DNA of 64,000 bases, taken from positions 588,725 through 652,724 of the forward strand of contig OMPR01000013.1 of NCBI GenBank assembly GCA_900313015.1, given 5' to 3'. The notes below the pieces were generated by a model that was not told the DNA's origin, did not search any database, and worked only from the letters and a program-made list of their open reading frames with translations. The DNA is from Rhodobacteraceae bacterium EL53. GTDB lineage: Bacteria > Pseudomonadota > Alphaproteobacteria > Rhodobacterales > Rhodobacteraceae. Position numbers and translations under genes: made by a program. Below are positions 1-8,544 of this stretch, piece by piece. The number at the start of each line of letters is the position of its first letter. The first letter of the stretch is position 1.

Positions 1-1
1 C

Positions 2-565
2 AACCTTGTGCCGCGCATGGATGTGGTCAGCAATGTCTTGCACGGCACGCTGAACCATCGGGCAGCCTTTGCGACTATGTTCAACCTGTTCCCGATGGCT
101 GACATTCACCGTGCTATTGATATTCTGGACCGCCTTGGGATTGCGGAACATGCCCCCAAACGAGCCGAGGCTCTGTCAGGTGGGCAGCAACAGCGTGTCG
201 CGATTGCGCGGGCTCTGATGCAGGATCCAAAGATTATTCTAGCGGATGAACCCATTGCCTCGCTCGATCCAATGAACGCTCAGACCGTGATGGAGGCCCT
301 GCGCCGCATTCATGAAGAGGACGGGCGTACGGTCATTGCCAACTTGCACACTTTGGACACAGCGCGCCGCTATTGTGATCGCGTGGTCGGTATGCGCGAC
401 GGGCGGATCGTATTCGATGGCTTGCCAGAGCAACTGACCACAGGCGTTGCTCGTGAAATCTATGGCGCTGACGCCACCTTTTCCGAGGCGGCAACATCGA
501 CAGAAATCGAAACTTTGGATGCCACCATTCGCGCCGAGCGTATGGAAGCCAAAGCACACGTTTAA
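2..565 (+). CDS. phnC: Phosphonate ABC transporter ATP-binding protein PhnC (5' end cut by window)
   Basis: C-terminal 187 residues of an ABC ATPase, open to the first base of the window; Walker A lies outside. Visible are the signature [15 protein letters not shown], Walker B (IILADEP), the D-loop SLDP and the switch histidine in ANLHTLD. The product should power phosphonate uptake with the binding protein PhnD and the two PhnE permeases encoded directly downstream, which is what identifies it as PhnC rather than another importer ATPase. It ends at TAA, 63 bases before phnD. Inferred to work at the cytoplasmic face of the inner membrane. Confidence 0.93.
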   Translation, partial: NLVPRMDVVSNVLHGTLNHRAAFATMFNLFPMADIHRAIDILDRLGIAEHAPKRAEALSGGQQQRVAIARALMQDPKIILADEPIASLDPMNAQTVMEALRRIHEEDGRTVIANLHTLDTARRYCDRVVGMRDGRIVFDGLPEQLTTGVAREIYGADATFSEAATSTEIETLDATIRAERMEAKAHV

Positions 566-628
566 TTCAATCCCTTTCATCACCCGGGCCCGATGGGGGG
601 TCGGGCGTACTTAACCGGAGACAATAAG

Positions 629-1531
629 ATGAAAAAACTGATCGCTTCCATTGTGGCCACCACTGCTCTGACCAGCCCGGTCATGGCCGAAGACATCAAA
701 GAATTCCGCATCGGCCTTCTGGGTGGAGAAAACGCACAAGACCGCATGAACAACAATGAGTGTCTACGCGCCAAAACCGAAGAGCTGTTGGGCGTTCCAG
801 CCAAATTGTTTGCACCAGCTGATTACAATGGTGTGATCCAGGGCCTGCTGGGCGGCACGTTGGATATGGCATGGTTGGGTGCAAGCGGCTACGCCAAGAC
901 CTATTTGTCAGATCCCGAAGCGGTTGAGCCGATTTTGGTCAAGGTTAACAACGACGGTGGTTACGGCTATTACTCGGTTGGCTTTGCCCGCAAAGACAGC
1001 GGTATCACCTCGCTCGAGGACATGAAGGGCAAGACCTTTGGTTTTGGCGACCCGAACTCGACCTCAGGTTTCCTGATCCCTTCCATTGAGATCCCCGAAG
1101 AGACCGGCGCAACGATGACCTCGGGTGATTACTTTGGCGAAGTCAAATTTTCGGGTGGTCATGAACAGACCATCGTTGGCGTCAACAATGGTGATTTTGA
1201 TGGCGGCGTAACATGGGCCGATGGTCTGGGCGATTGGGAAGACGGTTATAACTCGGGCGCGCTGCGTCGCGCAGTTGATGCAGGGCTGGTTGACATGAAT
1301 GATCTGGTACAGATCTGGCAGTCCAAACCCATTCCCGAAGGCCCGATTGTTCTGCGCAAATCATTGCCTGCAGACGTCAAAGTCAAATTCACAGCTCTGA
1401 TGGCATCGCTGCCGTCGATGGACCCTGATTGCGCCTACGGCGTGCTGTCAGGCGAGGCCAAAGGTGTTCAGCCAATTGGTCATGATGCTTACGAAGTTAT
1501 TATCGAAGCACGCAAATTGAAGTCCAACTGA
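629..1531 (+). CDS. phnD: Phosphonate ABC transporter periplasmic binding protein PhnD
   Basis: 300-aa periplasmic phosphonate-binding protein. I start it at ATG 629, preceded by ccggag, rather than an in-frame codon at 593, because this places a signal peptide (MKKLIASIVATTALTSPVMA, cleavage before EDIKEF) exactly at the N-terminus. The body has family features such as RIGLLGGENAQDR near the mature N-terminus, and FGFGDPNSTSGFLIP and GGHEQTIVGVNNGDFDGG in the middle. It captures alkylphosphonates and hands them to PhnE1/PhnE2. A terminator-like hairpin follows before phnE1, as is common where the binding protein is made in excess over the membrane parts. Confidence 0.95.
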   Translation: MKKLIASIVATTALTSPVMAEDIKEFRIGLLGGENAQDRMNNNECLRAKTEELLGVPAKLFAPADYNGVIQGLLGGTLDMAWLGASGYAKTYLSDPEAVEPILVKVNNDGGYGYYSVGFARKDSGITSLEDMKGKTFGFGDPNSTSGFLIPSIEIPEETGATMTSGDYFGEVKFSGGHEQTIVGVNNGDFDGGVTWADGLGDWEDGYNSGALRRAVDAGLVDMNDLVQIWQSKPIPEGPIVLRKSLPADVKVKFTALMASLPSMDPDCAYGVLSGEAKGVQPIGHDAYEVIIEARKLKSN

Positions 1532-1548
1532 TTTTAGCACCGAAACCG

Positions 1549-1584
1549 CGGGGTCTGGCACCACTTGCCGGGCCCCGTTTTTTT
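1549..1584 (+). terminator. Hairpin plus T-run between phnD and phnE1 (attenuator-type)
   Basis: A 12-bp stem (1549-1560 with 1566-1577, two G-U pairs) and a 5-nt loop are followed by seven Ts (1578-1584). It lies inside the operon, 18 bases after the phnD stop and 15 before the phnE1 start, so it probably acts as a partial terminator lowering permease expression relative to PhnD. Confidence 0.75.
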
Positions 1585-1599
1585 GACGGGAGCATTCCA

Positions 1600-2481
1600 A
1601 TGACAGACCTAACCGCAGGGTCCCAATCCGTCGCGCAGATCCGCGACAATTATACCGCGCTGACTCAGCGCAAACGGGTCTATGGTGGTATTCTCCTGAT
1701 CCTTTTCGTTAGCCTGATGGTTGCAGGATTTCGTACTGCTGATGCGCGCAATGCCGGGTCGTTTGTAGATGGTTGGCATCGGGTGCTTGACTATCCTAAC
1801 GAAGTGCTAAGCGAGGCTTGGGAAAAAGTGGCCGAGTTGCCTGCGCATCTGGTGACGTTTTTTCCTGCGCTTATCGAGACATTGAATATCGCCGCTGCGT
1901 CTACTTTGATCGGCACGGTTGCAGGAACGTTTCTGTCTTTGCTTGCAACACGCGGTATGGCGCCATGGCCGGTGATGATCCCACTATTTCGGCGGATAAG
2001 TGATATTTGCCGTGCAATTCCTGAAATTGTGATCGCCTTGGTCCTGATCTTCATTTTGGGGGGCGGACCTGTACCTGCGATGATCGCGATTGCTATTCAT
2101 ACGGCGGGCGCATTGGGAAAACTGTTTTCGGAAGTGAACGAAAATGCCTCTCTCAAGCCTGTTGAGGGGCTCGAGTCTGTCGGGGCCACGTGGGGCCAAA
2201 AGATGTATTTGGGGGTGATCCCTCAGGTTGGACCGAACTATGTCAGCTATGCTTTGTTGCGGTTTGAGATCAACATCCGCGCTTCGGCGATCCTTGGCTT
2301 TGTTGGGGCAGGGGGCATTGGATACGAGCTGCGCAATGCGATGTCTTGGGGGCAGGGGCGCTACGACGAAGCGGCGGCCATCTTTATCCTGCTGTTTTTG
2401 ACCATTGTCATCGTAGATCAGCTTTCAGGTATCTTACGCGACCGCTTGACCCACGGCACCGAAAAGGGAGCAACAGCATGA
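1600..2481 (+). CDS. phnE: Phosphonate ABC transporter permease PhnE (first copy)
   Basis: 293-aa inner-membrane permease of the BPD_transp_1 type. A short cytoplasmic N-terminus leads to a first membrane segment (about residues 28-45), followed by the permease core with hydrophobic segments and the EAA-type coupling loop (EGLESVGATWGQ, GVIPQV) that contacts PhnC. ATG follows gacgggag. Its stop overlaps the phnE2 start (ATGA), so the two subunits are probably translationally coupled and form a heterodimer. Length fits the usual PhnE of about 260-300 residues. Confidence 0.93.
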   Translation: MTDLTAGSQSVAQIRDNYTALTQRKRVYGGILLILFVSLMVAGFRTADARNAGSFVDGWHRVLDYPNEVLSEAWEKVAELPAHLVTFFPALIETLNIAAASTLIGTVAGTFLSLLATRGMAPWPVMIPLFRRISDICRAIPEIVIALVLIFILGGGPVPAMIAIAIHTAGALGKLFSEVNENASLKPVEGLESVGATWGQKMYLGVIPQVGPNYVSYALLRFEINIRASAILGFVGAGGIGYELRNAMSWGQGRYDEAAAIFILLFLTIVIVDQLSGILRDRLTHGTEKGATA

Positions 2482-3848
2482 CCACCTTTGATACAAACCT
2501 GACCACCGAGATGTTGAAGGCCGAGGCGGACCGTTTGTTCACACGAAAACGGTTGCTGAACTTTGGGTTGCCACTGCTTGTGTTTGCTTACCTGACATAT
2601 GTGTTCTTTGCTTTTGGTGTTCTGGATCTTTACGGCAAAGCGAATTGGAAGAACGGCAAGACGCTTGTCGCTGACAGTTACAGCTACAAAACCCATGTGA
2701 CCCGTGACAATCGCAACGCCGCAGTCACAGTTGCCATCGAGGGAGAGCGTAAAGGAGCCTATCCCGAGGGCATGTCACCTGAATGGGTTGAATTGGGTGA
2801 AACGACGGTGATCGATCTGGAAGATGGTCATATCGTGACCTTTGGCCCTAAAACGATCACCTATGAAGTGCCCGGATATGGTGTGATCAAGGCGACCCCG
2901 ACCCGTCGTCAGGGGGTTCAAGCTGAACTACCGACAGAAGTGGTGCCAGAGTGGATCAACCTGTCCAAGAACCGTTTGGCGATTACTACCGATGCAGGTC
3001 GATTGACAGTGACGCGCAACCGATCCGAAGTGTTCCGCTATTTCACTGGATGGGAGCTGTTCTGGTTCACGCTCGAAAGTCCCTATCATGGCAAATCACC
3101 GACTGAATTGATGGGGCTGGCCTTTGATGGCGAAGCGGGGGCGATCTGGCAGGATTTCTGGACCAACAAAATGTGGCGGCATCAGGATGTGGCCTGGGCC
3201 ATCTTTGAAACGATCCTGATGGCGTTTTTGGGTACGCTTGGAGCTGGGATGGTGGCGTTGCCACTGGCCTTTCTGGCAGCCCGAAACTTCTCGCCTCTGC
3301 GGTCGATTACCTTTGCCACGCGTCGCTTGTTTGATTTCGTGCGCGGCGTGGACGCGTTGATTTGGACCGTAGTTTTGTCTCGTGCCTTTGGTCCGGGGCC
3401 GCTGACTGGTGCATTAGCGATTTTGGTGACGGATACGGGGACCTTTGGCAAAATATTCTCTGAAGCTTTGGAAAATGTGGACGAGAAACAAATCGAAGGG
3501 GTGCAATCGACCGGAGCCAGCGCTGCACAACGCTATCGGTTTGGTGTGATCCCGCAGATTACCCCAATTTTGCTGAGTCAGTTGCTCTATTTCCTTGAAT
3601 CCAACACTCGCAGTGCGACGGTTATCGGCGCAATTACGGGCGGTGGGATTGGCCTGCTGTTGACGCAGGCAATCATCACACAAAAGGATTGGGAAGAGGT
3701 CGCCTATTACATAGTGTTGATCATTCTGATGGTAATGTTCATGGACTGGTTCTCGGGCTGGTTGCGGCGACGCTTGATCGGGCACGCGGAAAAGAAAGCG
3801 CGCAAACGCAAGGTAGTTTCCAAGGCAAAGGCGTTTGTCCTGCCCTAA
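2478..3848 (+). CDS. phnE: Phosphonate ABC transporter permease PhnE (second, N-terminally extended copy)
   Basis: 456-aa paralogue of the upstream permease. The permease core (from about residue 225) has its own EAA-type loop (EGVQSTGASAAQ, GVIPQI). Before it come one membrane segment (about residues 24-42) and roughly 180 residues, probably periplasmic, with beta-rich character. Extended second PhnE proteins are known in alphaproteobacterial phn operons. Start ATG 2478 overlaps the phnE1 stop; an in-frame codon at 2346 would read through most of the end of phnE1 and was rejected. A stem-loop follows the gene. Confidence 0.92.
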   Translation: MTTFDTNLTTEMLKAEADRLFTRKRLLNFGLPLLVFAYLTYVFFAFGVLDLYGKANWKNGKTLVADSYSYKTHVTRDNRNAAVTVAIEGERKGAYPEGMSPEWVELGETTVIDLEDGHIVTFGPKTITYEVPGYGVIKATPTRRQGVQAELPTEVVPEWINLSKNRLAITTDAGRLTVTRNRSEVFRYFTGWELFWFTLESPYHGKSPTELMGLAFDGEAGAIWQDFWTNKMWRHQDVAWAIFETILMAFLGTLGAGMVALPLAFLAARNFSPLRSITFATRRLFDFVRGVDALIWTVVLSRAFGPGPLTGALAILVTDTGTFGKIFSEALENVDEKQIEGVQSTGASAAQRYRFGVIPQITPILLSQLLYFLESNTRSATVIGAITGGGIGLLLTQAIITQKDWEEVAYYIVLIILMVMFMDWFSGWLRRRLIGHAEKKARKRKVVSKAKAFVLP

Positions 3849-3879
3849 AGCGCATCTTGAACCACATACAAAAACAAGT

Positions 3880-3922
3880 GTTTGGAGCCACTGGAGCGTG
3901 CCCGTGCTCCAAACTTCTTTTT
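3880..3922 (+). terminator. Stem-loop with T-rich tail after phnE2
   Basis: Perfect 9-bp stem (3880-3888, gtttggagc, with 3906-3914, gctccaaac), 17-nt loop, then ttcttttt. It probably reduces transcription into the acyltransferase gene, which starts 30 bases further on. Confidence 0.6.
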
Positions 3923-3952
3923 GGCTTTCAACACGAACAGAAAGATCAAGAT

Positions 3953-4573
3953 ATGACCAAACCGAGGCTTAAGGCCGACGCACCCTTTGTGCACTCTGAT
4001 TGCCAAATCAGCGAGAGTTCATTTGGCGCCTATGTGGAAATCGGCGCGGGTAGCCGGATCGCAAATTCTACTTTTGGGGATTATTCCTATTGTGATCGGA
4101 CCTGCGATATTGCCAACGCCGAGATTGGGAAGTTTGCAAACATCGCCAGCTTCACGCGCATTGGGGCAACGGATCACCCTATGGAGAAAGCATCGTTGCA
4201 TCATTTCCACTATCGGTCTGGTGATTACTGGGCGGATGCGGATCATGATGCCGATTGGTTTGCCCACAGAGCCGGGCGTCAGGCGTGGATCGGGCACGAC
4301 ACATGGATTGGCCATGCGGCGATCATCAAGCCCGAGGTGAAGATAGGACATGGCGCGGTTGTGGCCTCGGGCGCGATTGTCACCAAAGACGTGGCGCCCT
4401 ATACGATTGTCGCAGGCGTGACTGCGCAAGTGATCCGACGACGGTACGCAGAAAGTGTCGCGGAGCGGATGATAGTACTGGCCTGGTGGGATTGGGATTA
4501 TACCCAATTGCGTGCAGCGCTCCCTGATTTCAGGGCATTGCGCGCCGAAGCGTTTCTCGACAAATACGGCTGA
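3953..4573 (+). CDS. Phosphonate-operon hexapeptide acyltransferase (chloramphenicol/xenobiotic acetyltransferase-like)
   Basis: 206-aa left-handed beta-helix protein with imperfect hexapeptide repeats (SSFGAYVEIGAGSRIANSTF near the N-terminus; WIGHDTWIGHAAIIKPEVKI towards the C-terminus). It belongs to the hexapeptide transferases regularly found in phn operons, thought to acylate a phosphonate or phosphonate-pathway intermediate; the substrate is not known to me. ATG 3953 was chosen because homology begins here; the longer frame from 3689 overlaps phnE2. It closes the rightward transport block and faces phnF tail-to-tail. Confidence 0.82.
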   Translation: MTKPRLKADAPFVHSDCQISESSFGAYVEIGAGSRIANSTFGDYSYCDRTCDIANAEIGKFANIASFTRIGATDHPMEKASLHHFHYRSGDYWADADHDADWFAHRAGRQAWIGHDTWIGHAAIIKPEVKIGHGAVVASGAIVTKDVAPYTIVAGVTAQVIRRRYAESVAERMIVLAWWDWDYTQLRAALPDFRALRAEAFLDKYG

Positions 4574-4615
4574 TCTATTCTGCGAGTACAAAGAGCTCCC
4601 GCGTCTGTAGGATAC

Positions 4616-4630
4616 ATCGGCTTTGCCGAT
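4616..4630. repeat. Short inverted repeat in the acyltransferase-phnF gap
   Basis: Six-bp stem atcggc/gccgat with ttt loop in the 144-bp gap between the convergent acyltransferase and phnF genes. No T-run follows on either strand, so I do not call it a terminator. The gap also holds tacgcccaac (4652-4661), whose complement recurs at 21816. Confidence 0.35.
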
Positions 4631-4717
4631 CTCCGCTTGTCAGCGCGCTGCTACGCCCAACGGGAGGAGGTGTTCCGTTAGCAACATAGACGACGGGCTG
4701 GAGAATTGGCTGCTGTA

Positions 4718-5428
4718 CTACTCGCTTCCGAGCGTGAGCGTCACATGATCCCCGGCAAACCAAGTTCGCCCATATTCAACTGGATTGCCTTGGGGATCTA
4801 CATTGAGACCTGTGGATTGCAACACGGGCGCGCCTTCAGAAATGCGCAGATGCAAGGCTTGGGTAGGACTTGCCTGCCGGGCGGTCAAACGAGTCCATTC
4901 GCGGGTGTAATCGGGTATCCCAATCAGTTGCAGGGCTTTGGTCACTGAATGCGTTTTTTGCAAAGCGTCCAGCATGTTTGGAAACCGGTCAGCGGGAAAA
5001 ATACTTTGGAAGACAGCAATCGGTTGACCATCGGCAAGAGAGAGCCCGTCGTAAACATGCACGGGATCCCCTTGAACTAAACCCAATGCTTCGGCTTCTT
5101 GAGCATCTGCAGCGCGGGTGTTCAGGGTCAGAATTTTCTTACCCGGGATTTTACCATTGGCAGAAATATTCTGGTGATATCGCACCCGTTTGCCGATGGG
5201 GTAGTCCGTTGGCCGAGCCGTCACGAACACCCCAGCGCCGCGCCGGGCATGGACCAGCCCGTGCTCTGACATGTCAGCCAATGCACGCCGTACTGTGTGG
5301 CGGTTCACGCCATGTGTGGCGGCCAGCTGAGATTCGGTGGGCAGGCGGTCTCCGCTGGCATAGCGACCTTCAGCAATATCCGCAGTCAGCGCCACAGCGA
5401 TGGATTTCCAGACGGGTGTTCGGCTCAT
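4718..5428 (-). CDS. phnF: PhnF, GntR/HutC-family repressor of the C-P lyase operon
   Basis: 236-aa regulator with an N-terminal GntR winged helix-turn-helix (about residues 5-70, including QLAATHGVNRHTVRRALADM) and a C-terminal UTRA ligand domain (about 90-230). It is transcribed divergently from phnG; the 103-bp spacer holds a repeat-rich candidate operator. PhnF proteins repress phn genes and respond to phosphate or phosphonate metabolites; the ligand here is inferred only from family and position. Confidence 0.92.
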   Translation of the reverse strand: MSRTPVWKSIAVALTADIAEGRYASGDRLPTESQLAATHGVNRHTVRRALADMSEHGLVHARRGAGVFVTARPTDYPIGKRVRYHQNISANGKIPGKKILTLNTRAADAQEAEALGLVQGDPVHVYDGLSLADGQPIAVFQSIFPADRFPNMLDALQKTHSVTKALQLIGIPDYTREWTRLTARQASPTQALHLRISEGAPVLQSTGLNVDPQGNPVEYGRTWFAGDHVTLTLGSE

Positions 5429-5484
5429 GTCATCAAAACTTCACAAGTCAGAGGATTGCGTGAGGCCCAGCTGAGGGCTATGAT

Positions 5485-5513
5485 TTGTCTAGTTGTATAG
5501 TTGTTGTAGACAA
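5485..5513. promoter_or_regulatory. Candidate PhnF operator in the phnF-phnG spacer
   Basis: Perfect inverted half-sites TTGTCTA (5485-5491) and TAGACAA (5507-5513) separated by 15 bases. The spacer carries the direct repeat TAGTTGT twice in 8-base phase (5490-5496, 5498-5504), so overlapping HutC-type sites resembling TTGTATAG...TAGACAA can be read. It lies 18 bases before the phnG start, where bound repressor would block transcription. Confidence 0.65.
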
Positions 5514-5531
5514 CTTCGCCAAGAGGCTATT

Positions 5532-5990
5532 ATGGCAGATGATATGAAAAACACCGGCAACGCGCGCAAGGAGTGGTTGAGCCTGATGGCCTCGGCCCCC
5601 GAAGCCGCGATGATGTCGCTTTGGAATGCAGTGGCGGACCGTCCGTCGTTCGAATGGTTGAGAGCCCCCGAGGTTGGCGGTGCCATGGTGCGCGGCCGCA
5701 TGGGCGGTTCAGGGGCTCCGTTTAACCTCGGAGAAATGACCGTCACGCGATGTTCGCTTGTGTTGACGGATGGCACCGTCGGTCACGGGTATGTCCAGGG
5801 TCGCTCAAAACCTAAGGTTGAAGCGGCGGCATTGATTGATGCGTTGATGCAGACGGACGCTGCGGAGCACGTGCAGTCGCAGGTCCTTGACCCGTTGGCA
5901 GTGCAAATCCGAACCACCAAACAGAACCGTGCAGCCAAAGCTGCTGCCACCAAGGTGGAATTCTTTACCATGGTTCGAGGAGAGGATTGA
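5532..5990 (+). CDS. phnG: C-P lyase core subunit PhnG
   Basis: 152-aa PhnG. The core complex PhnGHIJ makes alpha-D-ribose 1-methylphosphonate 5-triphosphate and then cleaves its C-P bond. Start ATG 5532 has aagagg just upstream; an earlier in-frame codon at 5493 lies inside the operator. Family sequence is seen in RKEWLSLMASAP near the N-terminus and in GEMTVTRC and GHGYVQGRSKPKVEAAALID further on. The stop overlaps phnH by one base (TGATG), the start of a tightly coupled phnGHIJKLN run. Confidence 0.94.
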   Translation: MADDMKNTGNARKEWLSLMASAPEAAMMSLWNAVADRPSFEWLRAPEVGGAMVRGRMGGSGAPFNLGEMTVTRCSLVLTDGTVGHGYVQGRSKPKVEAAALIDALMQTDAAEHVQSQVLDPLAVQIRTTKQNRAAKAAATKVEFFTMVRGED

Positions 5991-6568
5991 TGTCGGTACA
6001 AACCACTCAGTTTTCAGGTGGGTTTCAGAACGCCCCAACAGATGCGGCCCATGCGTTTCGTGCAGCAATGACCGTCATGGCGCGTCCCGGCGAAACCCGC
6101 GAATTAACGGGAGCTCAGGCACCGGCACCTTTGTCCGAAGCGGCGGCAACCTTGCTTCTGACCCTGTGTGATCCGGAAACGGGTGTGCACCTGGCGGGCG
6201 GTGCTAACACCGCAGATGTCCGCCAATGGCTTACATTTCACACCGGTGCACCGTTGGTCAGCGCATCTAAGGCAGATTTTGCGATTGGAACGTGGGCGGC
6301 GCTGTGTCCGCTCAGCACCTATCGCATCGGCACTGCAGAATATCCGGATCGCTCGGCCACACTGATCGTCGATGGTGACACGGAAGCAAACTCTGAGGCC
6401 ACGTTGACCGGTCCCGGTATCAAAGACGCAGCGCATTTGTCCTTGCCCGATATCCAGACGATGCAGGCGAATGCCCAGCTCTACCCTTTGGGCATTGATT
6501 TCTTCTTCACCAACGGCACACAGGTTGCGGCCCTGCCGCGCAGTACGCAAATTTCGGTAGGGGGCTAA
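5990..6568 (+). CDS. phnH: C-P lyase core subunit PhnH
   Basis: 192-aa PhnH, the PLP-transferase-fold (but non-enzymatic) subunit of the C-P lyase core. Conserved FRAAMTVMARPGE occurs at about residues 22-35. ATG 5990 shares its A with the phnG stop; a TTG one codon earlier is less likely. Only 3 bases separate it from phnI. Normal family length. Confidence 0.94.
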   Translation: MSVQTTQFSGGFQNAPTDAAHAFRAAMTVMARPGETRELTGAQAPAPLSEAAATLLLTLCDPETGVHLAGGANTADVRQWLTFHTGAPLVSASKADFAIGTWAALCPLSTYRIGTAEYPDRSATLIVDGDTEANSEATLTGPGIKDAAHLSLPDIQTMQANAQLYPLGIDFFFTNGTQVAALPRSTQISVGG

Positions 6569-6571
6569 GAT

Positions 6572-7675
6572 ATGTATGTCGCTGTCAAAGGTGGTGAAAA
6601 AGCTATCGATAATGCACACGCTTGGCTGGCCGAAGAGCGCCGGGGTGACACCTCGGTCGCGGAACTCAGCGTCGCGCAAATCCGTGAGCAACTGAGCCTC
6701 GCGGTCAACCGTGTTATGACCGAAGGGTCGCTGTTTGACCCGGATCTGGCTGCGCTGGCGATCAAGCAATCCCGCGGGGATCTTATCGAGGCGGTTTTTC
6801 TAATTCGTGCATATCGCACAACCCTGCCGCGCTTTGGGGCGACTTTGCCGGTGGATACCGGGGGAATGGCTTGCGATCGTCGGATCTCGGCCACGTTCAA
6901 GGATGCGCCTGGCGGTCAAGTATTGGGCCCGACGTTTGACTACACCCATCGTCTTTTGGATTTCAAACTGGCCGCCGAAGGAGAGGTCGTGCCAGTCGAA
7001 ACCGGCGCGCCCCGTTGCGGCCCGACTCCACATATCACCGAATTCCTGCAAGGCGAGGACATCATTCAGCGTGAGCCGGAAAGTGATGCCGTTCCAGGGG
7101 ATCTGACGCGCGAACCGATGGAGTTTCCATCAAACCGCGCCTTACGCCTGCAATCTCTGACGCGCGGGGACGAAGGGTTCATCCTTGGCATGGCCTATTC
7201 GACTCAACGCGGTTACGCGCGCAACCATGCCTTTGTGGGTGAGTTGCGGATCGGTAAAGTGCCTGTCGAAATGGAAATTCCAGAACTGGGTTTCGCGATT
7301 GAGATTGGTGAGTTGGAGTTGACCGAATGTGAAACGGTGAACCAATTCCAAGGATCCAAAACAGAACCGCCGCAGTTTACCCGTGGATACGGCTTGGTGT
7401 TTGGTCAATCGGAGCGCAAATCCATTGCTATGGCATTGGTTGATCGTGCCCTGCGATGGAAAGAACTTGGCGAAGACAATCTGGGAGCGGCCGCGCAGGA
7501 CGAAGAATTTGTTCTGAGCCATTCGGATAACATTCAGGCCACTGGGTTCCTCGAGCACATCAAATTGCCCCACTACGTCGATTTTCAATCCGAATTGGAA
7601 CTGGTGCGCAAACTGCGTCGCGAAGCCGAAGAGCGGCTTAAGGGCGAATTTACCGCGCAGGAGGCTGCGGAATGA
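6572..7675 (+). CDS. phnI: C-P lyase core subunit PhnI (nucleosidase)
   Basis: 367-aa PhnI. With PhnG, PhnH and PhnL it displaces adenine of ATP by a phosphonate to give ribose 1-phosphonate triphosphate. The N-terminus MYVAVKGGEKAIDNAHAWL and the internal QSRGDLIEAVFLIRAYRTTL are hallmark PhnI sequence. Its stop overlaps the phnJ start (ATGA). Length and composition are normal for the family. Confidence 0.96.
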   Translation: MYVAVKGGEKAIDNAHAWLAEERRGDTSVAELSVAQIREQLSLAVNRVMTEGSLFDPDLAALAIKQSRGDLIEAVFLIRAYRTTLPRFGATLPVDTGGMACDRRISATFKDAPGGQVLGPTFDYTHRLLDFKLAAEGEVVPVETGAPRCGPTPHITEFLQGEDIIQREPESDAVPGDLTREPMEFPSNRALRLQSLTRGDEGFILGMAYSTQRGYARNHAFVGELRIGKVPVEMEIPELGFAIEIGELELTECETVNQFQGSKTEPPQFTRGYGLVFGQSERKSIAMALVDRALRWKELGEDNLGAAAQDEEFVLSHSDNIQATGFLEHIKLPHYVDFQSELELVRKLRREAEERLKGEFTAQEAAE

Positions 7676-8544
7676 GTGATTATAACTTTGCCTATCTGGA
7701 CGAACAGACCAAGCGGATGATCCGTCGGGCGATATTAAAAGGGTTGGCTGTGCCGGGCTATCAAGTGCCGTTTGCCAGCCGCGAGATGCCGATGCCGTAT
7801 GGTTGGGGCACGGGCGGCGTGCAGGTCTCTGCCGCGACCCTGACGCCAGACGATACCTTTAAGGTGATCGACCAAGGCGCGGATGACACCACCAATGCCG
7901 TGTCCATTCGGAAGTTCTTTGAAAACACCGCTGGGGTCGCTGTGACGGAGGAAACCGAAAAAGCGACCGTGATTCAAACGCGGCACAGAATTCCCGAAGC
8001 AGAGCTGAACGAGGATCAGATTCTGGTCTATCAAGTACCGATCCCGGAACCGCTGCGGTTCTTAGAGCCGCGCGAGACCGAAACACGCAAGATGCACAGC
8101 CTAGAAGAATACGGGCTGATGCATGTGAAACTGTACGAAGATATAAGCCAGCACGGCGATATCGCGACGGCGTATGCCTATCCTGTTATGGTGTCTGATC
8201 GCTATGTGATGGACCCATCGCCAATCCCGAAATTCGACAATCCGAAATTGGAAATGTCTGCTATTCAGCTTTTCGGCGCAGGGCGCGAGCAACGGATTTA
8301 CGCAGTGCCCCCTCATACCAAGGTCGTGAGCCTGGATTTCGAAGACTATCCCTTCGAAGCTAGTAAGGCAGACCATCCCTGTGATTTGTGTGCCGCCGAA
8401 GACAGCTATCTGGACGAAGTGATTTTGGATGATGCGGGTAATCGAATGTTTGTCTGTTCAGACACGGATTATTGCCGGTCCCGCCGCGCGGCAGGTCATG
8501 TGGGTCGATTGGGCACCGAATTGGGTACGGAGGACGCGGCATGA
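7672..8544 (+). CDS. phnJ: C-P lyase PhnJ, radical SAM catalytic subunit
   Basis: 290-aa enzyme that breaks the carbon-phosphorus bond of ribose 1-methylphosphonate 5-phosphate, releasing methane from methylphosphonate. Four cysteines lie at residues 237, 240, 262 and 268, with the PhnJ spacing C-x2-C-x21-C-x5-C; family knowledge assigns three of them to the 4Fe-4S/SAM site and the last to the catalytic thiyl residue. G29 in the PGYQVPF stretch corresponds to the glycyl-radical glycine (Gly32 in E. coli). It should be fully active. ATGA overlaps at both ends couple it to phnI and phnK. Confidence 0.97.
   Translation: MSDYNFAYLDEQTKRMIRRAILKGLAVPGYQVPFASREMPMPYGWGTGGVQVSAATLTPDDTFKVIDQGADDTTNAVSIRKFFENTAGVAVTEETEKATVIQTRHRIPEAELNEDQILVYQVPIPEPLRFLEPRETETRKMHSLEEYGLMHVKLYEDISQHGDIATAYAYPVMVSDRYVMDPSPIPKFDNPKLEMSAIQLFGAGREQRIYAVPPHTKVVSLDFEDYPFEASKADHPCDLCAAEDSYLDEVILDDAGNRMFVCSDTDYCRSRRAAGHVGRLGTELGTEDAA

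Noticed and set aside
4616-4630. Hairpin after the acyltransferase as a terminator
   Set aside because: Only six base pairs and no T-run on either strand.
5429-5531. Pho box upstream of phnG
   Set aside because: No CTGTCA-type direct repeats with correct spacing were found; only the PhnF-like repeats are convincing.
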